DNA from: Vibrio diabolicus
GTDB lineage: Bacteria; Pseudomonadota; Gammaproteobacteria; Enterobacterales; Vibrionaceae
Direction: 5' to 3'
Assembly: GCA_001048675.1 (NCBI GenBank)
Contig: CCKK01000020.1
Coordinates: forward strand, 806,001-870,000
Length of the DNA: 64,000 nucleotides
The translations under genes were made by a program, and so were the position numbers. Under the pieces are notes generated by a model. The model did not search any database, was not told where the DNA came from, and was given only the letters and a program-made list of their open reading frames with translations. Positions 16,726-25,456 of this stretch are shown in pieces; the stretch's first letter is position 1; each line of letters starts with the position of its first letter.

Positions 16726-17700
16726 ATGAAAATCATCGAAGCACAGCAAGTCGCGCAATGTTTAACAATGAAGTCTCTTATTGAAACGATGCGTGAAATG
16801 TACTCGCGGCCAGCGACAATACCTCAACGCCGAGTCATGCCCTTAGAAGAGGGAGAATATGAGGCGTTTGCGCTACTTCCAGCTTGGAACCAGGAGTTGA
16901 TTGCGGTGAAAGCCTTTACGTATTTCCCGCATAACCCTGAGCACGGCAAAGATACGCTTGCATCTAAGCTGCTTGTTTTTAGACGAAACGATGGTGAGCC
17001 GATCGCACTCGTAGACGGTAAAGTTTTAACGTTTTGGCGCACCGCCGCAGCTTCTGCGTTGGCAGCGGACTATTTAGCGCGCCCCAATGCTGATCGTCTG
17101 CTGATCTGCGGAACGGGCAATCTTGCGCCTTATTTTGCGTGGGCATACGCTGCGGTTCGCCCGCTTAAGCAGGTTTACATTTGGGGGCGCAACTCAAACA
17201 AAGCCGAGGCGACGGTAGATGCCATTGTGTCATCTTCAGAGTATCAGTCGCTTCCTGATGAGCGTCGGTTTCGCGTTTCAGTCGTAGAAAAAGTGGACCA
17301 CGTTATCAAACACGTTGACATCATCAGCTGTATTACTGCATCAGCAGAGCCTTTGTTTAATGGCGCAGACGTGCAGCCGGGCACCCATATTGATTTGGTC
17401 GGTAATCATGACTTGGACAAGCGTGAATGCGACTCTAAAGCAGTGCAACGAGCACAGGTGTATGTTGATAGCCGTATTAATGTATTAGCCGAAGCGGGCG
17501 ATCTTCTCATTCCAATTCAAGAGGGCGTATTCACGTCAGACGATATCAAAGGGGAATTACCGCAGCTTTGCGCCCAACAAATCTCAGGACGTCAAAACGA
17601 TGAGGTCATTACTTTATACAAATCAGTTGGCAGTGCTTTGGCTGATTTGGCCGCTGTAAAGGCGGTGTTGTTAGATAATGGCATAGATAGCCATGCCTGA
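16726..17700 (+). CDS. Ornithine cyclodeaminase/mu-crystallin family, possible pyrroline-2-carboxylate reductase
   Basis: 324 residues with the family's Rossmann fold: LLICGTGNLAPYFAWAYAAV (about 125-145) binds NAD(P)H, and substrate residues lie in ALVDGKVLTFWRTAAASALAADYLA near 90-115. In imino-acid clusters this family usually reduces 1-pyrroline-2-carboxylate to L-proline, the second step of trans-3-hydroxyproline use; true ornithine cyclodeaminase or alanine dehydrogenase activity is possible. Of two tandem ATGs the second fits the GGAG spacing better. It lies between the binding-protein gene and the deaminase gene. Confidence 0.72.
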   Translation: MKIIEAQQVAQCLTMKSLIETMREMYSRPATIPQRRVMPLEEGEYEAFALLPAWNQELIAVKAFTYFPHNPEHGKDTLASKLLVFRRNDGEPIALVDGKVLTFWRTAAASALAADYLARPNADRLLICGTGNLAPYFAWAYAAVRPLKQVYIWGRNSNKAEATVDAIVSSSEYQSLPDERRFRVSVVEKVDHVIKHVDIISCITASAEPLFNGADVQPGTHIDLVGNHDLDKRECDSKAVQRAQVYVDSRINVLAEAGDLLIPIQEGVFTSDDIKGELPQLCAQQISGRQNDEVITLYKSVGSALADLAAVKAVLLDNGIDSHA

Positions 17701-17722
17701 GCATTTTTGCTCGCTTATTTAA

Positions 17723-17734
17723 ATTGCATACAAT
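17723..17734. promoter_or_regulatory. Candidate GntR operator before the deaminase gene
   Basis: ATTGCATACAAT, one mismatch from the perfect palindrome, 23 nt upstream of the ATG at 17757. This position would overlap the transcription start region. Confidence 0.6.
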
Positions 17735-17756
17735 ATACATATAAGGAAAGTAGTTC

Positions 17757-18671
17757 ATGAAAATTGATTGGAAAGGTGTTTATCCGGCGGTCAGTACGCA
17801 ATTTCGTCAAGATCAGTCAATCGACTTAGACGCAACGCAAACTGTTATAGATAACCAAATTAAAGATGGTGTGAATGGCATTATCTGCTTGGGTACCGTC
17901 GGTGAGAACTGCGCGTTGTACCCGGAGGAGAAACGCCAGGTCTTGCAAGCGGCAAAAGAAGTCGTAAATGGCCGTGTGCCTTTGATTGCTGGTACAGCAG
18001 AGTCTATTACCACAGCAGCTGTTGATTACATGCAGGATGCGTACAAAATTGGTATCGATGGTTGTATGGTGATGCCTGCCATGGTTTACCGTACGTCTGA
18101 GAGCGAAACGTTCGAATATTACCGCACGCTAGCAGAAGCAACGCCAGAAATGCCAATCATGATTTACAACAACCCGGTTGCTTATGGTGTCGATGTAAAC
18201 CTCGATATCATGGCGAAACTGGCTGAGTTTGAAAGCATTGTAGCTATTAAAGAGTCGACCACTGATACTCGTCGTATCACTGAGCTTTACAATAAATTTG
18301 ATGACCGCTTTACCGTGTTCAGTGGTGTTGATGACATTGCTCTTGAATCATTGATGCTAGGCGCGACCGGCTGGATTTCTGGTTTAACCAACGCATTCCC
18401 AGAAGAGTCCGTCGCGATTTATAAACTGGCAAGCCAAGGTCGTTATGCTGAAGCGTTAGAAATCTACCGTTGGTTCTTACCGCTACTGCGATTAGACACC
18501 ATTCCTACGCTGGTTCAGTGCATTAAACTGGCCGAGCAAGTCTGCGGACGTGGATCTGAACAAGTTCGTGCGCCACGCCAGCTTTTACAAGGTGAAGAGC
18601 GTCAACAAGTCATTCAAATGGTTGAACATGCGTTAGAAACCCGCTTAGACCTATCCAAATACAATCTGTAA
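17757..18671 (+). CDS. DapA-family deaminase (1-pyrroline-4-hydroxy-2-carboxylate deaminase)
   Basis: 304-residue TIM-barrel aldolase family protein. It shows LGTVGENCALYPEEK near 42 (the GTTGE-type loop), YNNPVAYG near 140, and the Schiff-base lysine in AIKESTTDTRR near 165. In hydroxyproline catabolism this branch deaminates 1-pyrroline-4-hydroxy-2-carboxylate to 2-oxoglutarate semialdehyde, the substrate of the dehydrogenase at 11519. Dihydrodipicolinate synthase itself is less likely given the context. A GntR-type box precedes it and a hairpin follows. Confidence 0.82.
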   Translation: MKIDWKGVYPAVSTQFRQDQSIDLDATQTVIDNQIKDGVNGIICLGTVGENCALYPEEKRQVLQAAKEVVNGRVPLIAGTAESITTAAVDYMQDAYKIGIDGCMVMPAMVYRTSESETFEYYRTLAEATPEMPIMIYNNPVAYGVDVNLDIMAKLAEFESIVAIKESTTDTRRITELYNKFDDRFTVFSGVDDIALESLMLGATGWISGLTNAFPEESVAIYKLASQGRYAEALEIYRWFLPLLRLDTIPTLVQCIKLAEQVCGRGSEQVRAPRQLLQGEERQQVIQMVEHALETRLDLSKYNL

Positions 18672-18682
18672 TTGTGCTGTTT

Positions 18683-18708
18683 AGTAGAGCGTTAACTGAC
18701 GCTCTACT
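18683..18708 (+). other. Intercistronic hairpin
   Basis: A perfect 10-bp stem AGTAGAGCGT / ACGCTCTACT with a 6-nt loop, but no T tract. It lies between the deaminase gene and the transporter ATPase gene and could protect the upstream mRNA or partly attenuate read-through into the transporter. Confidence 0.6.
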
Positions 18709-18744
18709 CATTCGTAATATTCAAAAAATGAGAAGAGGGAAGTC

Positions 18745-19866
18745 ATGAGCACGGAAAACAAGGACTATGTCAGCTTTCAACACGTTAAGAAAACCTACGA
18801 TGGCACGAATTTGGTGGTGAAAGACTTCAACTTAGATATTGCTCCTGGAGAGTTTGTTACTATGTTGGGGCCGTCAGGATCGGGCAAGACCACTTGCTTG
18901 ATGATGCTAGCAGGCTTTGAAACTGCGACCGGTGGAGACATTTATATTGATGGCGTTCCTGTTAATCATCTCGCGCCGCACAAGCGCGATATCGGTATGG
19001 TGTTTCAAAACTATGCGTTGTTTCCACATATGACCATTGCTGAGAATCTTGCGTTTCCTTTAAAGGTGCGAAAACTCGACAGTGACACGATTCAAAGCAA
19101 AGTTCAGAGTGTATTAGAAATGGTCGAGCTTGAGCATGTTGCGACTCGATACCCAAAGCAGTTATCAGGTGGTCAACAACAACGTGTTGCGCTAGCGCGA
19201 GCATTAGTGTTTGAGCCTAAACTTGTGTTGATGGATGAACCGCTCGGCGCATTAGATAAGCAGCTGCGTGAGCAAATGCAGATGGAAATTAAACATTTGC
19301 ATGAAAAGCTTGGCATCACCATTTTGTATGTGACGCACGATCAAGACGAAGCTCTCACTATGTCCGACCGTATTGCGGTTTTTAATCACGGCGAAGTGCA
19401 ACAACTCGCGACACCAACCGAGCTTTATGAATCTCCGAGTAATACGTTTGTTGCGCAGTTTATTGGAGAAAACAACCAACTCTCAGGTTTAGTCAAAGAG
19501 TGGAACGGAAAGTATTGCCAAGTGCTCGTTGGGAAAGAGTTATTTACTGCGAAACCTGTCAGAGTCTCTGAGCAAGGGCAGAGGACAACACTTTCCATTC
19601 GACCAGAAAAGATTGTTATTCAACCAGAGAAAGCGTCTTGTGAGAACCAAGTCTCAGGCGTCCTACGAGAATTGATTTATCACGGTGATCATTATCGTCT
19701 GGTCGTCGAAGTAGAGAGCGTTGGTCACTTCATCGTTAAAGTACCTAACGATAATCGTAAACACTTGCAGTTAACGCCTGGCTCGATTTGTCGTATTGGT
19801 TGGCAAAGTGACGATTGCCATGCTCTTGATGGGACACAAACTCAAAGTAGCGAGGTAGCAGCATGA
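18745..19866 (+). CDS. ABC importer ATPase (PotA-like)
   Basis: 373 residues. Walker A GPSGSGKTT is near residue 40, the Q-loop VFQNYALFPHMT near 88, the signature LSGGQQQRVALARAL near 140, and Walker B VLMDEPLGALD near 162. A C-terminal TOBE domain (about 290-360) contains LSIRPEKI. This layout is that of spermidine/putrescine and related importers. AGAGGGAAG precedes the ATG and the 3' end overlaps the permease gene by 4 nt. The substrate is probably an imino acid or related compound, judged only from the neighbouring hydroxyproline genes. Confidence 0.85.
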   Translation: MSTENKDYVSFQHVKKTYDGTNLVVKDFNLDIAPGEFVTMLGPSGSGKTTCLMMLAGFETATGGDIYIDGVPVNHLAPHKRDIGMVFQNYALFPHMTIAENLAFPLKVRKLDSDTIQSKVQSVLEMVELEHVATRYPKQLSGGQQQRVALARALVFEPKLVLMDEPLGALDKQLREQMQMEIKHLHEKLGITILYVTHDQDEALTMSDRIAVFNHGEVQQLATPTELYESPSNTFVAQFIGENNQLSGLVKEWNGKYCQVLVGKELFTAKPVRVSEQGQRTTLSIRPEKIVIQPEKASCENQVSGVLRELIYHGDHYRLVVEVESVGHFIVKVPNDNRKHLQLTPGSICRIGWQSDDCHALDGTQTQSSEVAA

Positions 19867-21143
19867 GTCGAGAGCTAACCGCATTAGATTCTGTATTGGA
19901 GATCGAACGCCAAGTTCATCAGCAAGAAACCAATCTGAAAGCGCAGTTGCAAAAGGCAGAGCGCCGAAAAAAGCTTCGCTCCATTATGCTCACAACGCCA
20001 TTGGTGTGTTTTATTCTGCTTACGTTTGCTTTTCCTATCCTCGATATGCTTTATCGAAGCGTGGATAACCGAGAAATATCCCAGTCACTACCACAAACTA
20101 TTCAAGCATTAGAAAGTTGGGATTATCAAGGTCTGCCTCATCAAGAAGTCATTGAGGCATTCTCTGTTGAAGTACTTGCGCTTTATCAAAGCAAAGAGCT
20201 ACCGAAAATAGCCAGCCGGATGAATATTGAAGAGTCTGGTATGCGCAGTTTACTTATGAAAACCGGCAGAAAGTTGTCTCGTTTGACGTCGCTGCCGAAC
20301 TCGGTGACACAGTTGGCCAAGCTTGATAAGCGATGGACTAATCCTAAATATTGGGCGGCGTTTAAGAATCTTAGTGGCGCATTAACATTCAGTCATTATC
20401 TTGCTGCGCTAGACTTGCAAGTGAATGAGTTTGGAGACATTGAGCCCCAACCAGAAAAACGCCAAATATACGTCGACCTTTTCTTTAAAACTTTTTGGAT
20501 GTCTATTTCAATCACCTTAATTTGTTTGGTGATGGCGTACCCCGTTGCTTACCTGCTTGCCAATTTACCTGATAAGCGCGCGAACTTACTTTTAATCATT
20601 GTGCTGCTGCCATTTTGGACGTCATTATTAGTCAGAACCACGTCTTGGATTGTTCTGCTGCAAAACCAAGGGGTCATTAATGATCTCTTTATTTGGTCGG
20701 GTTTTACTTCCGAACGAATTCAGATGATTCACAATACCTTCGGAACGGTGGTGTCTATGGTTCACATTCTGCTGCCGTTTATGATCCTGCCTCTGTACAG
20801 CGTAATGAAAGGAATTAGCCCAACTTATTTCCGTGCCGCTCGTTCTCTAGGCGCGACGCCTTTCATTGCGTTCATCAAAGTTTATATGCCGCTTACGTTA
20901 CCGGGGATAGGTGCGGGGGCCTTGCTCACTTTCATTCTTTCTATTGGTTTCTACATTACGCCCGCTTTGGTTGGTGGAAGAAGCGGACAGATGATATCCA
21001 ATATGATTGCCTATCATATGCAGACATCACTGAACTGGGGGATGGCTGGCGCATTGGGTGGACTGCTTTTGTTCGTTGTACTGGTTCTGTTTTATATATT
21101 CAACCGTGTGGTTGGCATGAATAACCTTAAGGTAGGAGGATAA
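19863..21143 (+). CDS. ABC importer permease (PotB-like) with large inserted domain
   Basis: 426 residues, about 140 longer than PotB. A coiled, charged N-terminus (1-40) leads to TM1 (LTTPLVCFILLTFAFPILDMLY). About 150 residues of non-membrane sequence follow (roughly 66-215), then the usual five-helix permease core with the EAA loop near residue 325 (YFRAARSLGATPFIAFIKVYMPLTLPG). The extra loop is predicted to be periplasmic and may dock the binding protein. The ATGA overlap with the ATPase gene shows an operon. Confidence 0.82.
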   Translation: MSRELTALDSVLEIERQVHQQETNLKAQLQKAERRKKLRSIMLTTPLVCFILLTFAFPILDMLYRSVDNREISQSLPQTIQALESWDYQGLPHQEVIEAFSVEVLALYQSKELPKIASRMNIEESGMRSLLMKTGRKLSRLTSLPNSVTQLAKLDKRWTNPKYWAAFKNLSGALTFSHYLAALDLQVNEFGDIEPQPEKRQIYVDLFFKTFWMSISITLICLVMAYPVAYLLANLPDKRANLLLIIVLLPFWTSLLVRTTSWIVLLQNQGVINDLFIWSGFTSERIQMIHNTFGTVVSMVHILLPFMILPLYSVMKGISPTYFRAARSLGATPFIAFIKVYMPLTLPGIGAGALLTFILSIGFYITPALVGGRSGQMISNMIAYHMQTSLNWGMAGALGGLLLFVVLVLFYIFNRVVGMNNLKVGG

Positions 21144-21145
21144 CC

Positions 21146-21994
21146 ATGGCATTACCAAACTATGCATCAAAAGTAGAGCGAGTCGCTTACGCAGGCTACT
21201 TAGTTTTTTGTGGGTTGGTGCTGTTCTTTTTAATCGCTCCAATTCTGACCATCATCCCGTTATCGTTTAATGCAACGCCTTACTTTACTTTTACCGAGGG
21301 GATGCTAAACCTTGATTCGGCAGCGTATTCTACTCGCTGGTATCAAGAAATGTTTACTAGTGATCAGTGGCTGTTGGCGCTGAAAAACAGCACGTTCATT
21401 GCTTTTATGGCGACACTCGTTGCAACAGGGCTAGGAACTCTGGCGGCGTTGGGTTTAGCCAGTAGTAATTTGCCTTTTCGCAATACGATTATGGCACTGT
21501 TGATCTCACCTATGATCGTACCAGTCATTATCTCTGCTGCTGCGATGTACTTTTTCTACACACGCCTTGGCTTATCACAAACTTATCTAGGCGTCATTTT
21601 GGCACATGCTGCGTTAGGTACGCCTTTTGTCGTCATTACCGTTACTGCGACCTTAAGCGGCTTTGATCATAGCCTGGTAAAAGCGGCGGCTAGCTTAGGA
21701 GCAAACCCTGTTTATACTTTCAGACACATTACCTTTCCGCTGATTCGTCCGGGGATGATTTCTGGCGGCTTGTTTGCTTTTGGCACATCGTTCGACGAGG
21801 TTGTGGTGGCGTTATTCCTGACTGGGGCAGAACAAAAAACCGTTCCGAGGCAGATGTGGTCAGGAATTCGAGAGCAAATTAGTCCGACCATATTGGCGGT
21901 CGCTACGTTGCTGATTTTCATGTCGGTGTGTTTGCTCGTGACATTAGAAGTTTTACGTAGACGTAATGTACGCATTCGAGGCATTCAAGAATAA
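21146..21994 (+). CDS. ABC importer permease (PotC-like)
   Basis: 282-residue second permease with six hydrophobic segments and the EAA loop near residue 175 (LVKAAASLGANPVYTFRHITFPLIRPG). It starts 2 nt after the PotB-like stop, with AGGAGG upstream. With the ATPase and PotB-like subunit it makes a complete importer core, whose binding protein is probably the frameshifted gene at 15564. A terminator follows. Confidence 0.85.
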   Translation: MALPNYASKVERVAYAGYLVFCGLVLFFLIAPILTIIPLSFNATPYFTFTEGMLNLDSAAYSTRWYQEMFTSDQWLLALKNSTFIAFMATLVATGLGTLAALGLASSNLPFRNTIMALLISPMIVPVIISAAAMYFFYTRLGLSQTYLGVILAHAALGTPFVVITVTATLSGFDHSLVKAAASLGANPVYTFRHITFPLIRPGMISGGLFAFGTSFDEVVVALFLTGAEQKTVPRQMWSGIREQISPTILAVATLLIFMSVCLLVTLEVLRRRNVRIRGIQE

Positions 21995-22055
21995 CCAAAC
22001 TTTTGCTTTGTTGGTCACTTTGCACTTTTGTTTAGGGGCACCTCAATTTTTGACC

Positions 22056-22085
22056 AAGTGCGCCTCATTGTAGGCGCTTTTCTTT
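22056..22085 (+). terminator. Terminator of the ABC importer operon
   Basis: The stem GCGCCT / AGGCGC (22060-22065 with 22072-22077, loop CATTGT) is followed by TTTTCTTTT. Confidence 0.8.
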
Positions 22086-22114
22086 TGTGTTTGTCGTCAG
22101 CGATGACTGACATA

Positions 22115-22549
22115 TCACTCTTGTAGCTTAATGCCAGCTTGCTCGAAACGTGCCAAAGGCGACTTGTTCGATTGCTGATACCAACTAGCTGGCATGTTTG
22201 ATTTAAGTTGCGCTTTTTCTTCCTTGCTAATCACAACATAGTGCAAAAACGTATTAAGTGTGGTTCCCATCACGTCAAACGTCATTTCCCCATCTTTGCT
22301 GATGGCTTTCAATAACCCAACGACGGTTTCCTCAGAGACTAACGGTTCAACCACCGCGTTTTTTCGCTCTTTTATTGATGTTGAAGCGGGCAGGTTTGCA
22401 CGTGCCGTCTCCCAGCAAACTTTGTTGGTTTTACTGACAAGGTTGTGCTTGTAGCAGTAGTAACTGAATAAAAAGCGTGGCAGATTTTGCCAGCGTTCGG
22501 TTTGGACTTCTAACCAAAGGTGTTGTAGCTCAATATCAGCGTCGGTCAT
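22115..22549 (-). CDS. Hypothetical protein
   Basis: 144 residues, soluble and slightly basic, with an aromatic-rich N-terminus (WLEVQTERWQNLPRFLFSYYCYKHN) and no signal peptide or motif I recognise. It lies convergent to the importer operon and divergent from the collagenase gene. It reads like a real protein by composition, but no function can be offered. Confidence 0.55.
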   Translation of the reverse strand: MTDADIELQHLWLEVQTERWQNLPRFLFSYYCYKHNLVSKTNKVCWETARANLPASTSIKERKNAVVEPLVSEETVVGLLKAISKDGEMTFDVMGTTLNTFLHYVVISKEEKAQLKSNMPASWYQQSNKSPLARFEQAGIKLQE

Positions 22550-22851
22550 AGGAGTTGTTTAGCAAAAAGAAAAGAAACCATTTTATAGCTTTTGTGAGGA
22601 GCAATAAAAGATATTTGAATGGAAAGATAAACAACTAGTTGATCAATATTACTAAAGCAAATCGATTTTTGGCAAGCTCGTGCAACGGCAACTCGAGTAC
22701 CAAAAACTGATACCGCTACATTCGGTTGTTAACAAAATGTTTCTTCTTGTCTTGCGAGTAGATTATATGGAGATGCTCTTGCAGTAATAAGGGCAGTGGC
22801 GATGCAAAAGACGTAATGCATCTAAGGAAAACTCAATATAGAAGAAATTAG
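22550..22851. promoter_or_regulatory. Collagenase upstream region
   Basis: 302 nt without a gene, between the divergent hypothetical gene and the collagenase gene. It must hold the collagenase promoter. I see no copy of the ATTGTATACAAT-type box here, so the protease may not be under the same regulator. Confidence 0.4.
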
Positions 22852-25296
22852 ATGGAACTGAAGATTTTGAGTGTCGCGATTGCGACAACATTAACCAGCA
22901 CTGGCGTATTTGCGTTAAGCGAGCCAGTTTCTCAAGTTACAGAGCAACATGCACATTCGGCTCATACACACGGTGTTGAATCCAATCGAGTTGAATACCA
23001 ACCAACCGCAACTCTCCCAATTCAGCCCTCTAAGGCAACTCGAGTACAGTCACTTGAAAGCCTTGATGAGTCGAGCACTGCTTGTGATTTGGAGGCATTG
23101 GTTACCGAAAGCAGTAACCAATTGATCAGCGAAATTTTAAGTCAGGGCGCGACGTGTGTGAACCAGTTATTCTCTGCTGAAAGTCGGATTCAAGAGTCGG
23201 TATTTAGCTCCGATCATATGTACAACATCGCTAAGCACACTACGACATTGGCGAAGGGGTATACAGGTGGCGGGAGCGATGAACTAGAAACGTTGTTCTT
23301 ATACTTACGCGCGGGTTATTACGCCGAGTTTTACAATGACAACATCTCATTTATTGAATGGGTCACCCCAGCGGTGAAAGAATCAGTGGATGCGTTTGTT
23401 AACAACGCAAACTTCTACGAGAACAGCGACCGTCACGGCAAAGTGCTTAGTGAGGTCATCATCACTATGGATAGTGCGGGCTTGCAGCACGTGTACTTAC
23501 CACAAGTGACCCAGTGGCTTACTCGTTGGAATGATCAATACGCCCAGCACTGGTATATGCGCAATGCGGTTAATGGTGTTTTCACTATTTTGTTTGGTGG
23601 GCAGTGGAACGAGCAATTTGTGCAAATAATTGGCAACCAAACGGACCTTGCCAAAGCTTTAGGCGATTTTGCTCTAAGGGCGTCATCAATCGGTGCTGAA
23701 GATGAGTTTATGGCCGCGAATGCGGGGCGAGAGCTCGGGCGTCTGACCAAGTATACGGGGAACGCGAGTTCTGTGGTGAAGAGTCAGCTAAGTCGAATCT
23801 TTGAACAGTATGAAATGTATGGTCGGGGTGACGCGGTTTGGCTTGCGGCGGCAGACACCGCCTCATATTACGCAGATTGTAGTGAGTTCGGAATTTGTAA
23901 TTTCGAAACTGAGCTAAAAGGCTTGGTGCTATCGCAAACTTATACCTGTAGTCCGACAATTCGAATATTGTCCCAGAATATGACGCAAGAGCAACACGCG
24001 GCCGCATGTTCTAAAATGGGTTACGAAGAGGGTTACTTTCATCAGTCTTTAGAAACTGGTGAACAGCCAGTAAAAGATGACCACAATACTCAGCTCCAAG
24101 TCAATATCTTCGATTCAAGCACCGATTATGGTAAGTACGCAGGGCCAATTTTCGATATTAGTACTGACAATGGCGGTATGTACTTGGAGGGCGACCCTTC
24201 CCTGCCGGGGAATATTCCCAACTTTATTGCTTATGAAGCCTCTTATGCGAACGCGGATCACTTTGTCTGGAACCTAGAGCACGAATACGTGCATTACTTA
24301 GATGGTCGATTTGATCTCTATGGAGGGTTTAGTCATCCAACTGAAAAAATAGTGTGGTGGAGTGAAGGCATTGCAGAGTATGTCGCTCAAGAAAATGACA
24401 ACCAAGCAGCACTTGAGACGATTTTAGACGGCTCGACGTATACCTTAAGTGAGATTTTCGAGACTACTTATGATGGGTTTGATGTCGATCGAATTTATCG
24501 TTGGGGGTACTTAGCTGTACGTTTTATGTTTGAAAATCATAAAGATGACGTAAACCAAATGCTGGTGGAAACACGCCAAGGGAATTGGAGCAATTACAAA
24601 GCAACGATCACCCAATGGGCGAATTTATATCAAAGTGAGTTTGAGCAGTGGCAGCAAGCCCTTGTCTCAAATGGTGCACCTAATGCAGTCATAACCGCAA
24701 ACAACAAGGGGAAAGTCGGTGAAAGCATTACATTTAGCAGTGAAAACAGTGCAGACCCAAACGGGAAGATCGTCAGCGTCTTATGGGACTTCGGTGATGG
24801 CTCGACAAGTACACAAACCAAGCCGACGCACCAATATGGGAGTGAAGGGGAGTATTCGGTCAGCCTAAGTGTGACAGACAGTGAAGGCTTGACGGCAACC
24901 GCCACTCATACTGTTGTTATCTCAGCGTTGGGCGGTAATGACACATTGCCACAAGACTGCGCGGTGCAAAGTAAAGTAAGCGGTGGGCGCTTAACAGCAG
25001 GAGAGCCAGTTTGCTTGGCAAATCAACAAACCATTTGGCTAAGCGTGCCAGCGGTGAATGAGAGCTCAAACCTGGCGATAACGACGGGGAATGGTACGGG
25101 CAACCTAAAGCTTGAATACAGTAACTCTGGTTGGCCGGATGATACTAATCTTCACGGATGGTCAGATAATATTGGTAATGGAGAGTGTATTACGTTGTCA
25201 AACCAGAGTAACTACTGGGGCTACGTTAAAGTCTCTGGTGACTTTGAGAATGCCGCCATCGTCGTTGATTTTGATGTTCAGAAGTGTCGTCAGTAG
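22852..25296 (+). CDS. Secreted M9 collagenase
   Basis: 814 residues, the same length as the known V. alginolyticus and V. parahaemolyticus collagenases. A signal peptide (ILSVAIATTLTSTGVFA) and propeptide (to about 75) precede the M9N activator domain (about 90-400). The zinc peptidase domain has HEYVH at 477-481 and the downstream Glu ligand in WWSEGIAEYVAQ near 506. A PKD domain (about 605-690, WDFGDGST motif) and a prepeptidase C-terminal-type domain (about 715-812) probably bind collagen. The enzyme cuts native collagen outside the cell. The neighbouring peptide importer, prolyl peptidases and hydroxyproline pathway fit use of its products. Confidence 0.92.
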   Translation: MELKILSVAIATTLTSTGVFALSEPVSQVTEQHAHSAHTHGVESNRVEYQPTATLPIQPSKATRVQSLESLDESSTACDLEALVTESSNQLISEILSQGATCVNQLFSAESRIQESVFSSDHMYNIAKHTTTLAKGYTGGGSDELETLFLYLRAGYYAEFYNDNISFIEWVTPAVKESVDAFVNNANFYENSDRHGKVLSEVIITMDSAGLQHVYLPQVTQWLTRWNDQYAQHWYMRNAVNGVFTILFGGQWNEQFVQIIGNQTDLAKALGDFALRASSIGAEDEFMAANAGRELGRLTKYTGNASSVVKSQLSRIFEQYEMYGRGDAVWLAAADTASYYADCSEFGICNFETELKGLVLSQTYTCSPTIRILSQNMTQEQHAAACSKMGYEEGYFHQSLETGEQPVKDDHNTQLQVNIFDSSTDYGKYAGPIFDISTDNGGMYLEGDPSLPGNIPNFIAYEASYANADHFVWNLEHEYVHYLDGRFDLYGGFSHPTEKIVWWSEGIAEYVAQENDNQAALETILDGSTYTLSEIFETTYDGFDVDRIYRWGYLAVRFMFENHKDDVNQMLVETRQGNWSNYKATITQWANLYQSEFEQWQQALVSNGAPNAVITANNKGKVGESITFSSENSADPNGKIVSVLWDFGDGSTSTQTKPTHQYGSEGEYSVSLSVTDSEGLTATATHTVVISALGGNDTLPQDCAVQSKVSGGRLTAGEPVCLANQQTIWLSVPAVNESSNLAITTGNGTGNLKLEYSNSGWPDDTNLHGWSDNIGNGECITLSNQSNYWGYVKVSGDFENAAIVVDFDVQKCRQ

Positions 25297-25330
25297 GGCA
25301 ATTTAACTACGTCATTTAAACTAAGTGGAG

Positions 25331-25358
25331 CGCCTCGCTAACATCGCGGGGCGTTTTT
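25331..25358 (+). terminator. Terminator of the collagenase gene
   Basis: An 8-bp stem CGCCTCGC / GCGGGGCG with a G-U pair, 7-nt loop and five T (25354-25358), about 35 nt after the stop. Confidence 0.8.
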
Positions 25359-25381
25359 GTTTTTACGCCGTTATCTCTAAT

Positions 25382-25405
25382 AAAAAAACCAGCCCGAAGG
25401 CTGGC
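25382..25405 (-). terminator. Terminator of the peptide-uptake operon
   Basis: The stem CCAGCC / GGCTGG with a CGAA tetraloop is preceded on the plus strand by seven A, that is, followed by seven T on the minus strand. It ends the operon whose last stop is at 25457. Confidence 0.8.
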
Positions 25406-25456
25406 AAACAAGGAGTTTGAGATGAAAATGAAAACGTTATAAAACTGGCTTATATC

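Noticed and set aside
22687..23047. Exact 14-mer GGCAACTCGAGTAC at 22687 and 23034
   Set aside because: One copy lies inside the collagenase coding region and the other in the gap; only two copies and no symmetry, so probably chance.
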